Shown here in pieces: positions 34,292 through 41,921 of a DNA stretch of 64,000 nucleotides. The notes beneath the pieces are model-generated. The model did no database searches, was not told where the DNA came from, and saw only the letters and a program-made list of their open reading frames with translations. Every line of letters starts with the position of its first letter. Within the stretch, counting starts at the first letter, position 1. The DNA is from Candidatus Melainabacteria bacterium. Lineage in GTDB: Bacteria; Cyanobacteriota; Vampirovibrionia; Obscuribacterales; Obscuribacteraceae. The DNA lies in contig JADJWK010000001.1 in the NCBI GenBank assembly GCA_016716405.1, positions 558,001-622,000 on the forward strand. Direction: 5' to 3'. Both the position numbers and the translations under genes were made by a program.

Positions 34292-35824
34292 ATGCGTATC
34301 GGAATCATTGGAGCAGGGCACAACGGCCTGGTTTGCGCAGCCTACCTGGCTTCAGATCGGCATGAGGTAACGGTTTTCGAGAAAAACGAGCGGACCGGCG
34401 GCCTCTGTATCAATGAGGAGCTTTTCCCGGGCTATCGGGTGCCGACGGTAGCAGGGTATTACGGCATGTTCTCGGAGACCGTCTTTCAGGATCTCGGCCT
34501 GGAGAGGTTCGGTCTTACCACCTATGTAACCGATCCGGTTGACACGACCATTCTTCCTGACGGCCATTACATCGTGTCGCCCCGGGATGACGAGGATGGA
34601 GCAATATTCGGTCTCACGGCCAGCGATGAGGACCGGCAAGGTTGGGAGCGTTTCTGGAACGAGATCTCCCGCTCGGGGGTAGCGATTCGTCCATATTTCA
34701 CCAGGACGGGCGTGACCCAGTACGAGCTTCAGAAGGTGATCGAGCAGGAAGGATTCAAGCTTCTGTCCGAGCGCCTTTTCGACGGTTCTCTCCTCGATAT
34801 CTTGAACGAGTATTTCGAGAATCCGCTTTTGAAGGCGGCTGTGTGTGCCGGCTCTATCGAGGTGCCGATGCGCCGGGGCACGATTTTCGGCCAGGTCTAC
34901 CAGGCTTCGGCGAAGACGGACGGAAGAGATGGTGTAGCCGGGTTCTTGCGTGGCGGTCTAGGCTTGCTTTCCGAGGCTCTCTACCAGGTGGCTGTGGAGC
35001 GTGGGGCGCGTTTTCACACCGGTCAAGCGGTGAAGAGAATTATTGTCGAGAACCAGGTTGCAACAGGGATTGAGCTCGATGACGGCAGCAGCCATGAATT
35101 CGATGCGATCATCTCGAATGTGGATCCCCGTGGAACCTTCGGCCGGCTTATAGACGAGAGGCTCCTGCCCATGGGCATCCGCACTCATCTGAAAACACCG
35201 ATATCGCCGATTTCTTCAGGGAAGGTGCATCTTGCTCTGTCCGGAAAGCCGGTAATCAGGAGCCTCGATGAGATCGGGCACAATTATTCGGGCCGGATTA
35301 CGATCACTCCCGGCATCGAAGGAATCATCAAGAATTGCGAGGAGGCCGTGGACGGCAGGCTTCCGGATAATCCGGTCATGACCATTTCCATTCCAACCGT
35401 GGATGACGATAGCCTCGCTCCCGAGGGTCGCCACCTCATGACCGTGGACGTTCATCACATGCCCGTCACCAACAGTGGCGAAGCCTGGAGTGACGCGAAC
35501 AGCAATGTTCTTGTCGAGAAAGTGCTGGCAAACCTCAGGGAGCACTGTCCCGGACTGGACAGTTTTGTCGATAATATCGCGGTGATTACTCCCGGTCATC
35601 TTCAGGGGCGTTTCGGAATAGCCTCCGGTCATGGCAGCCACCTGCCCATGACTGTCGAATTCCTCGTGGAGAAGAGGCGCTTTCCTTATTGCGGGCAGCA
35701 TACGACACCAATCTCCAAGCTCTATATGTGCGGGGCCGGAACCTTTCCTGGTAGTGGCGTATCCGGTGCGCCGGGCTATAATTGCGCTCGGACTGTAAGC
35801 AGTATTTTCAACACACGCGTCTGA
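34292..35824 (+). CDS. Phytoene-dehydrogenase-like FAD oxidoreductase (PYROXD2-like)
   Basis: 510 residues starting MRIGIIGAGHNGLVCAAYLA, a perfect N-terminal FAD-binding dinucleotide fold (GxGxxG), followed by TVFEKNERTGGLC. GFLRGGLGLLSEALYQVAVE and the C-terminal MCGAGTFPGSGVSGAPGYNC match the phytoene desaturase/PYROXD2 branch of the amine-oxidase superfamily. The substrate is not deducible, as no carotenoid genes are nearby. The ATG is set by the FAD motif, although the ribosome site is weak. Confidence 0.88.
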   Translation: MRIGIIGAGHNGLVCAAYLASDRHEVTVFEKNERTGGLCINEELFPGYRVPTVAGYYGMFSETVFQDLGLERFGLTTYVTDPVDTTILPDGHYIVSPRDDEDGAIFGLTASDEDRQGWERFWNEISRSGVAIRPYFTRTGVTQYELQKVIEQEGFKLLSERLFDGSLLDILNEYFENPLLKAAVCAGSIEVPMRRGTIFGQVYQASAKTDGRDGVAGFLRGGLGLLSEALYQVAVERGARFHTGQAVKRIIVENQVATGIELDDGSSHEFDAIISNVDPRGTFGRLIDERLLPMGIRTHLKTPISPISSGKVHLALSGKPVIRSLDEIGHNYSGRITITPGIEGIIKNCEEAVDGRLPDNPVMTISIPTVDDDSLAPEGRHLMTVDVHHMPVTNSGEAWSDANSNVLVEKVLANLREHCPGLDSFVDNIAVITPGHLQGRFGIASGHGSHLPMTVEFLVEKRRFPYCGQHTTPISKLYMCGAGTFPGSGVSGAPGYNCARTVSSIFNTRV

Positions 35825-35901
35825 CACAGGTTTCGCCATGTAAGCTCGCGTGAAGATAGGCCCTGAAGATGGTAAGCTAATTGTTCGCGAGAGAGAAGAC
35901 C

Positions 35902-36501
35902 ATGCCCCGCAGCCGTCGAACCACCCGAGAAGCAATCAAAGATTTGATGGACACCCTGCCCAAAGGGGTTCATTTGAGCGCCCAGGAGTTGCGCGATCGG
36001 GTCGGCGAGGGTGGCGAGAACGTCAGTCTGTCTACTATCTATCGAGCGCTCGAGCGTTTGCAGGAAGACGGCGATGTTCGTTCGATCTTGAGCGCCAGGG
36101 GGCAGTTATGGGAGCCGGTCGGTCATGATGATGAGCCGCACGATCACTTGATCTGTACCAGTTGCGGGCTGACAATCGAGTTCAGCGACGCTCTGGTGAG
36201 CGGTTTCGGCAAGACCGTGGCAAGCCGGAAAGGTTATGTCTACCACGAGAGCCGTTTCGATATCTTCGGGCTCTGCTCCAAGTGCAGAGGACAGCGGAAA
36301 GCGATTCAGAACGATGCCATACGCGAGATTCTGGAGAGCGCCGCCGAGGCTCTGGATGAGAGCAGAAGAATTCTGGACGACTGTCTAGCCGATCTGGAGG
36401 AGGGCAGCACCGCGCCGATGAAAAAGAGCCTGAGACGGCTGAGGGCGGCGGCCTGCGACCTGGTGGAAAGCGTCGACGAGGCATCCGATCTTCTTGATTG
36501 A
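35902..36501 (+). CDS. Fur-family metal regulator (Zur/PerR-like)
   Basis: 199 residues. A winged-helix DNA-binding half (HLSAQELRDRVGEGG, then SLSTIYRALERLQEDGDV) is followed by a dimer/metal domain with HDDEPHDHLIC, structural CxxC pairs (Cys85/88 and Cys125/128) and HESRFDIFGLC. About 60 extra C-terminal residues form charged helices not seen in standard Fur proteins of about 140-150 residues. Its neighbours are a His-rich protein and a ZIP transporter, so zinc sensing (Zur) is the best guess. Two perfect palindromes lie downstream, before the His-rich gene. Confidence 0.88.
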   Translation: MPRSRRTTREAIKDLMDTLPKGVHLSAQELRDRVGEGGENVSLSTIYRALERLQEDGDVRSILSARGQLWEPVGHDDEPHDHLICTSCGLTIEFSDALVSGFGKTVASRKGYVYHESRFDIFGLCSKCRGQRKAIQNDAIREILESAAEALDESRRILDDCLADLEEGSTAPMKKSLRRLRAAACDLVESVDEASDLLD

Positions 36502-36842
36502 ACCGGAGGTGATACCATTTATGGTATTAAGCGTTCGGCTCGTTTGTTTCGAAACCAGCCTTCTGAGCCGGAAATCAATAATTCGCTTATAGAATGAAAA
36601 CCGTTTTCATCGCTGGAAAAGGTCTTGTAAAGCGACTATTCTGAAAATGATTATCGTCACCTGATTAAATTTTACAGCTTTTCGATCCCGGAGAAGCCCT
36701 GTTATTCAGGGTTTTGAAATGAGATCCCCGGGTTCATTCTAGTTCGCTTTTCCGGCTCCGGACTTTTTGGGTATCATTGAATTCGTAGTCATCCGGACCG
36801 CCCGCGTGGCACCGTTAGTAATATCAGAACAAGGAGCTTCCA
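36502..36842. other. Intergenic region with candidate metal-regulator operators
   Basis: Contains an inverted repeat at 36512-36527 (ATACCAT-TT-ATGGTAT), a perfect 17-bp palindrome at 36594-36610 (ATGAAAAC-C-GTTTTCAT), and TGAAAATGATTATCGTCA at 36642-36659, which resembles Fur/Zur boxes. All lie between the Fur-family gene and the His-rich gene. Confidence 0.55.
36594..36610. promoter_or_regulatory. 17-bp palindrome, candidate Fur/Zur operator
   Basis: ATGAAAACCGTTTTCAT is a perfect 8-1-8 palindrome about 230 bases upstream of the His-rich protein gene. A second Fur-box-like site lies 30 bases further on. Binding is inferred from symmetry and context. Confidence 0.5.
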
Positions 36843-37187
36843 ATGAGCTGTACCGTGCATTCCGACCATCAGCACCAACATGGCGATACTTGCGGGCATA
36901 CCGCAGTCAAGCATGGCGACCATGTCGATTATCTTCATGACGGCCACCTTCACCACATGCATGAAGGTCATGTGGACGAGCACAGTCTCTGTGTCGACGA
37001 GGGCCACAAGGACCAGTGCACACCCGATCACGAGTGCGGCGAGCACGAGCATGGTCATGTCCACGGCCCCGCCTGCGGCCACGAAACGGTGCCCCACGGC
37101 GATCACCTGGATTACCTGGTGAACGGTCATTTGCATCATGTCCACACCGGTCATTGCGATGACCATGGCAAGATCTGCAGTAACTGA
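36843..37187 (+). CDS. Duplicated His-rich metal-binding protein
   Basis: 114 residues, about a quarter of them His. Two homologous halves each carry CGHxxVxHGDHxDYLxxGH followed by LHHxHxGH (about residues 17-45 and 78-106), with scattered Cys pairs (CxxxxC and similar). No signal peptide, so a cytosolic zinc buffer or chaperone is likely. AAGGAG lies six bases before the ATG. It lies between a Fur-family regulator and a ZIP transporter and ends in its own terminator at 37231. Confidence 0.8.
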   Translation: MSCTVHSDHQHQHGDTCGHTAVKHGDHVDYLHDGHLHHMHEGHVDEHSLCVDEGHKDQCTPDHECGEHEHGHVHGPACGHETVPHGDHLDYLVNGHLHHVHTGHCDDHGKICSN

Positions 37188-37585
37188 GCCGCTCTCACCG
37201 CGACAGTTCGAAAAAACTGAGATATTGGAAAAGGCAGCCCCGGGCTGCCTTTTTGCCTGCTAGCGGAGCTGCGCGAGGACATCGAGCGGGGCTTCGATGA
37301 TCCCGATCCTGGTGCATAAATGGACACAGGCTTTCCGATCCGCAACCTCAGGCAGGCCTGAGGCCACTATATAGCTCTCCGAAATTGAGAAGAAAGTACT
37401 TGGAGAAATAAAAGCTTTTGAGGCAGATTCGAATTATCTCTTTGAAACCAGTTACAGGCACGACCAACTCCTTCCAGAACCCGACCTCTTCCTAATTTCG
37501 AGTCTAGAGACCCGCTGGAAAGATTGCTTCCCGACGGCATAGTCGTCGCCGGGGCTGGCTTCTCAACGAACTGGAGACCATCTCT
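37188..37585. other. Intergenic region after the His-rich gene
   Basis: Holds the terminator at 37231-37254 and then about 330 bases without a supported gene. A short stretch at 37258-37317 translates as LLAELREDIERGFDDPDPGA and a stop with no start codon. It might be a remnant gene end. Confidence 0.45.
37231..37254 (+). terminator. Terminator of the His-rich gene
   Basis: A 9-bp stem (37231-37239 with 37243-37251) with a three-base loop, followed by a run of T. Confidence 0.85.
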
Positions 37586-38521
37586 ATGTTACTGCTCTAT
37601 GCGATCCTGGCTGCGCTGACCGTCAGCGCGGCGTCTTTCGTCGGACTCGTCTTCTTGTTTTCGGACAAGCAGATGCACAGCCGACGGCTTCACATGCTAC
37701 TGGCTCTGGCAACAGGCGCAATGATCGGCAACGCGGTGCTGCACCTCCTGCCCCATGCGTTCTCCCTGGAGCCGGCCTGGCATGATTCAGCCCCCATCGT
37801 CGAGATCCTGGACAAGCCTGCTGTCGGTGATCACCGGCATGATGGGCACGACCACGAGGGTCACGACCACCAGGGTCACGACCACGAGGGGCACGACCAC
37901 GCCGCACAGGCAACTCCTCCTGCGGGGCATTCCCATGCTTCGCATGGCGAATCGGGGCTCTATGCTTCCTTTCTCCTGATCCTGGGCATGCTCGGCTTCT
38001 ATGCCTTCGACCTGGCTATCCAGCGCGCCAATCCGGATTGCAAGTCCGGAACGGGAACCGGAAAGGTAGGCGGGGTTTCCAGCGAGGGCTGGCTGGTGCT
38101 CATCGGTGACGGCGTCGAGAACTTTCTCGATGGATTCGTGATCGGCGCCAGTTTCCTCCTGAGTGTTCCCGCCGGTATCGCCGCCACGATCACCATCTTC
38201 ATTCACGAGATTCCCCTCGAGCTCGGTGACTACGCGGTTCTGCGTCATGCCGGCTTTTCGAGGGGGAAGGCGCTCCTGGCCAATTTCGGCAGCGGCGTTG
38301 TGAGTGTCCTCGGTGTCCTGGTATCGGTTTACCTGGGTAGTGTCGTACCCTGGTTCACCTTCGCCGCGACTCCCATCGCTGCCGGGGCGTTTATCTATAT
38401 CGCCTCGTCTATCCTTGTGCCGAAGCTCCGGCGCGAGTGTGCCGACGGCAATGGCTTGCTTTATTTCGGCATGTCCGTCCTGGGTGTCGGAGCCATGGCC
38501 CTTATACTCCTTCTGGAGTAG
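37586..38521 (+). CDS. ZIP-family zinc transporter
   Basis: 311 residues with about eight membrane segments. A His-rich cytoplasmic loop of HDHxGHDHxGHDH type follows the second or third helix (about residues 80-110). The metal-site helices contain DGVENFLDGFVIGASFLLS and IFIHEIPLELGDYAVL, the ZIP signature (HEIPxExGD). The fold and motifs indicate import of Zn2+ or a similar divalent metal, and the Fur-family gene and His-rich protein upstream make zinc most likely. A hairpin-like inverted repeat (38520-38528 with 38571-38578) follows. Confidence 0.93.
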   Translation: MLLLYAILAALTVSAASFVGLVFLFSDKQMHSRRLHMLLALATGAMIGNAVLHLLPHAFSLEPAWHDSAPIVEILDKPAVGDHRHDGHDHEGHDHQGHDHEGHDHAAQATPPAGHSHASHGESGLYASFLLILGMLGFYAFDLAIQRANPDCKSGTGTGKVGGVSSEGWLVLIGDGVENFLDGFVIGASFLLSVPAGIAATITIFIHEIPLELGDYAVLRHAGFSRGKALLANFGSGVVSVLGVLVSVYLGSVVPWFTFAATPIAAGAFIYIASSILVPKLRRECADGNGLLYFGMSVLGVGAMALILLLE

Positions 38522-39043
38522 GGGTTGCGGCCGATAAGTGAGCGATGCGGCTCCGCCGTTGGGAATGAGGGCAACCCCCTCTTTCCCTTCGGTCTTGAGT
38601 GAAGTGATACTAGATATTACAGTATAAATCCAGCCGTGCTTTTAACGGCTCCTTAACCGTCTCTGTGGTAGCACCACATATGACACCATGTGCTAATTGT
38701 GCGAGTTGGGAATCTACTGTTTGCAAGCGTTACCAGAATTCGACCGATTGTCGTCTGGAAGACCCGAAAGAGCGACGGGAGGGGGGCTGAGCCTGACGCT
38801 TGTCCTGACCTCGCGCAGGAGAAGGCGCTTTACGAATGCAAACACCGCTTAGATCAGGAAGCCTCTCGCTGCTAGCTTGAAGGCGTTCTTTTCCGATTTC
38901 AGCAGCCAGGATCCGCCAGAAACCCCGAGTCAAGCAATCACCTGTCAGAGCAGCTCCAGAAAGTCGCCGTGCCGGCGAAGAGCGGGACAGGGGAAGGTTT
39001 TCTGGTCTGGGCTGCCCCTATCGACGAATCGAAGGAGCTAACC
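38522..39043. other. Intergenic region with a frame-disrupted Cys-rich reading frame
   Basis: Contains an inverted repeat just after the ZIP gene and the disrupted small reading frame at 38680-38875 (listed separately). The remainder up to the phosphatase start shows nothing else convincing. Confidence 0.5.
38680..38875 (+). pseudogene. Possible Cys-rich small protein with frameshift at a G6 run
   Basis: ATG at 38680 opens MTPCANCASWESTVCKRYQN and continues with NSTDCRLEDPKERREGG before a stop at 38788. A six-G run lies at 38781-38786. Removing one G joins the frame to EPDACPDLAQEKALYECKHR followed by LDQEASRC and a stop at 38875. The joined product would be about 64 residues with seven Cys, suggesting a metal-binding or disulphide-rich miniprotein. 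No clear ribosome site is seen. It may be a broken gene, a homopolymer base-call error, or chance. Confidence 0.35.
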
Positions 39044-40402
39044 ATGCAGAATGACAGCAATCAGGTTTTTCCTGTTGTTACGTTTATCGTGAAGCCCTAC
39101 CTGCAAATGGGGCAGAACGACTTTACCGGCAAGAAAGCCAGCCTGGCACTCATCTGGCATGCCGGCGAGACTGCCGCTGAATGGGGTGTACAGTTGGCGG
39201 CCGGAGACAGTGACAAATTTCTCGATTCCGGCCTGGTCTACAGCCGCGAAATGCGTATTGCCGGGATCAAGAAGCATCATCGCTTCAGGGCCGACCTTGC
39301 CGGTCTGGAGCCGGGCAAGATCTACAATTATCGGGTTCTCTATGACGGCGCGCCTGTCTTTGCCGCGAGCTTCAGGGCGCCAGTTCCTGCCGGCTCGCCT
39401 TTCCAGGCAGTGCTTGTGGGCGACCTCTTCGATACCGGTCCGGTGGCTGCCCGCATCGGGGCTCTTGATCCCGACCTGGTTTTGTTCGCCGGGGACATCG
39501 TCTACAAGCACGGGCAGTTCTGCGATTATCTCGAGCAGTTCTTCCCGGCATTCGGCGGACTGCTCTCGCGCCACCTCGCTGTGGCAGCTGTCGGCAATCA
39601 CGATGTCTCGGCACCAAAGGAGCTTTTCGGCTTCAAAAGCAAGAAGAAGGAGCCGGATCTCTTCGCTTATCGATTCATCTTCGACCAGCGCCGAAACGGT
39701 CCGGGGAAGCCGGGCAAAGACTGCTTCGATTTCAGCGGCGAAGCCGAGAAGTACCGGCGGTCTTACAAGATCGTCGGTCGTAAGATGCTCTCCCGGACCT
39801 GCTTCTCTTTCAAGTACGGGAACGCCTTTTTCCTGGTTCTCGATGGCAACCGTTATGTGGACTGGTCGCGGGCCGAGCTTCGCCAGTGGGTTTCCGGCAG
39901 GCTCGAGGAGGGTAGTCACAGCGCCTGGCGTTTCGTCATCATCCACCAGCCCCCCTTCACCTGCGACGTCACTTATCTGAACGAGAACCGCACCCGCCTG
40001 CTTTGCGATCTCTTCCAGGCTCATGGCGTGGACGTCGTGTTCAGCGGTCACTCCCATATGTACGAGCGCACCTATCCGCTGACCTTCGAGGTCAAATCCC
40101 AGGCCGATGGCTCGATGGTCGGCCCCGGTGGTAGTGTGCGCGGCGCTTTCAGCTTCGACAGGCGGTTCGACGGGCGTGAGCATACCAGGCCGGAGGGGAT
40201 CGTCTATATCACCACCGGACGTGGTGGCAAACCTCTCGATCAGGATCACCAGCCCGATCCCGCCAGGCTCCCCGAGTACCTGAAAGTGATCGATCTCGAG
40301 GATCTGTCCGTGACCTCCCTTTCGGTAGCCGAGCGGGAGATCGTCATCAAGCAGGTCTCCACCAGCGGTCGAATCATCGACGAGCTCAAGATCACCAGGT
40401 AA
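39044..40402 (+). CDS. Purple-acid-phosphatase-like metallophosphoesterase
   Basis: 452 residues from the ATG with AAGGAG seven bases upstream. A fibronectin-like N-terminal domain (about 10-115, ending AASFRAPVPAG) precedes a calcineurin-type phosphoesterase domain. Metal ligands are visible in VLFAGDIVYKHG (GDxxY), AVGNHDVS (GNHD), VIIHQPPF and VFSGHSHMYERTYP (GHxHxYER). This arrangement is typical of purple acid phosphatases, which hydrolyse phosphate esters with a di-metal centre. No signal peptide is seen, which is unusual for the family. Confidence 0.9.
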   Translation: MQNDSNQVFPVVTFIVKPYLQMGQNDFTGKKASLALIWHAGETAAEWGVQLAAGDSDKFLDSGLVYSREMRIAGIKKHHRFRADLAGLEPGKIYNYRVLYDGAPVFAASFRAPVPAGSPFQAVLVGDLFDTGPVAARIGALDPDLVLFAGDIVYKHGQFCDYLEQFFPAFGGLLSRHLAVAAVGNHDVSAPKELFGFKSKKKEPDLFAYRFIFDQRRNGPGKPGKDCFDFSGEAEKYRRSYKIVGRKMLSRTCFSFKYGNAFFLVLDGNRYVDWSRAELRQWVSGRLEEGSHSAWRFVIIHQPPFTCDVTYLNENRTRLLCDLFQAHGVDVVFSGHSHMYERTYPLTFEVKSQADGSMVGPGGSVRGAFSFDRRFDGREHTRPEGIVYITTGRGGKPLDQDHQPDPARLPEYLKVIDLEDLSVTSLSVAEREIVIKQVSTSGRIIDELKITR

Positions 40403-40966
40403 CCAGCCGGTTCCTCAGAAAGCCTCTTCACCACTCAGTCGAAGGGTGTTTGAGGCTTTCGTTTCTCAGAGATTCAAACTATAGACTACAGTAATAAACA
40501 TCCGGAGAAGAAAGTTCGCGAATGCTGGATTTTGTTCTTGGAAACTTGCGCCAGGACAGGCTATCGCAGTTGCCGCTAGCTTAAGAAATTGCAGTGATGT
40601 CAAGAGAGGGGGCGGTGCGAGGCTTTCGGCAAAAGGGCTGAAACCGAGGACCGGTGCTGGATACCACCGAAGTATCCGGGAGTGAGGACGTGGTTTTGTT
40701 GCCTTGTCTTTTGAAAACAAAGGAGCTATAGCCCGGGCAGAAGAACGTCGGGATTTGATAAGTATCTGTTCTTACTTCCGTTTTTTGATTCATCAGACTT
40801 CTACCAGCCAGAGATCTTCTTCCCGACAAACAGCTCTCCATTGCGACTTCAGTCGCGTGGTCGCGGGCATCCGGTGAAGAACGGCAGTTCAACGGTCTCG
40901 AGGTAGAGGTGTAGGGATTCGAACAGACCTTCGCTCGGCGAGGGTCGCGAACAAATGAGGAAAGTT
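40403..40966. other. Intergenic region before the TCA cluster
   Basis: A long-looped inverted repeat (GAAAGCCTC 40418-40426 with GAGGCTTTC 40452-40460) followed by GTTTCTC may terminate the phosphatase transcript. The next 500 bases hold no supported gene. The mdh promoter should lie near the end. Confidence 0.5.
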
Positions 40967-41908
40967 ATGCAAAAGGTAAGCATAATCGGCGCAGGCAATG
41001 TCGGTGCAACAGTGGCGCAAGAAATCGTGCGGGCCGGGCTGGCTGATGTTGTCCTGCTCGACATCAATGAAGGCGCTGCCCGGGGCAAGGCTCTCGACCT
41101 GCTCCAGGCGGCGGCGCTCTGGGGAAGCCCGTCGCGAGTGACGGGTACTTCCGACTATGCCGACACACGGGGCTCGGAAGTGGTGGTGATCACCGCCGGC
41201 AGCCCGCGCAAACCGGGCATGTCCCGGGACGATCTTCTCAAGATCAATGCTTCAATCGTTTCGGAGGCGGCACGCAAGAGTCATGCTGCTTCTCCTCGCG
41301 CGCGTTTCGTGGTGGTGACCAACCCTCTCGATGTGATGGCCTATCTCGTCTGGAGAACCACCGGAGTCTCCTGGCGCCGGGTTATCGGCATGGCAGGTAT
41401 TCTCGACAGCGCTCGGTTTCAGGCTTTCATCGCCGACAAGCTCGGCGTGGCAGTCACCGATGTTCGTGCCATGGTGCTCGGCGGGCACGGCGACCAGATG
41501 GTGCCGGTTCCGAGCTGCAGCACTGTCAATGGTGTACCGGTTGGGGAGCTGATGTCGCAAGACACGCTCAAGCAGCTCTGCGAGAGAACCCGCAATGGCG
41601 GCGCCGAAATCGTCGAGCTTCTGAAAATTGGCAGCGCCTGGTACGCCCCCGGCACTGCTGCTGCTTCCATGGTGGCTGCCATCCTTCAAGACACCAGGCG
41701 TCTGCTCCCCTGCTCTGTGTATGCCGGTGGCAAGTACGGTCTCAGATCCGTATTCGCGGGTCTGCCCGTGGTCCTCGGCAAGCGCGGCGTCGAGCAGATT
41801 GTGGAGGTCGATCTCAGGCAGAGCGAGCGCGCTGCGCTTGCTGCCTCGGCCGGATCGATCAGGACCAATATCGAGCGACTCAGCGAGCTGGGTCTGCTTC
41901 AAGCGTAA
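40967..41908 (+). CDS. mdh: Malate dehydrogenase (LDH-like type)
   Basis: About 313 residues. It oxidises malate to oxaloacetate with NAD+. The Rossmann start is MQKVSIIGAGNVGATVAQEI with Asp in LLDINEG, which favours NAD. The active-site loop AGSPRKPGMSRDDLL carries Arg where lactate dehydrogenases have Gln, and catalytic His lies in GGHGDQMVP. The ATG at 40967 has GAGG six bases upstream; an ATG four codons earlier is possible. It is separated from the aconitase-citrate synthase fusion by 13 bases, so the two are co-transcribed. Confidence 0.94.
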   Translation: MQKVSIIGAGNVGATVAQEIVRAGLADVVLLDINEGAARGKALDLLQAAALWGSPSRVTGTSDYADTRGSEVVVITAGSPRKPGMSRDDLLKINASIVSEAARKSHAASPRARFVVVTNPLDVMAYLVWRTTGVSWRRVIGMAGILDSARFQAFIADKLGVAVTDVRAMVLGGHGDQMVPVPSCSTVNGVPVGELMSQDTLKQLCERTRNGGAEIVELLKIGSAWYAPGTAAASMVAAILQDTRRLLPCSVYAGGKYGLRSVFAGLPVVLGKRGVEQIVEVDLRQSERAALAASAGSIRTNIERLSELGLLQA

Positions 41909-41921
41909 GCGAGGTAAGCTC

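Noticed and set aside
36528..36599. 23-codon frame after the Fur-family gene with GGAGG upstream
   Set aside because: Begins inside a palindrome, too short and without protein-like character to accept; the palindrome is better explained as an operator.
37258..37317. Possible remnant of an antitoxin-like gene end
   Set aside because: Only about 20 codons without a start; similarity too weak to support a pseudogene call.
40466..40892. Short leftward frames before mdh
   Set aside because: No ribosome site or recognisable protein character; probably chance.
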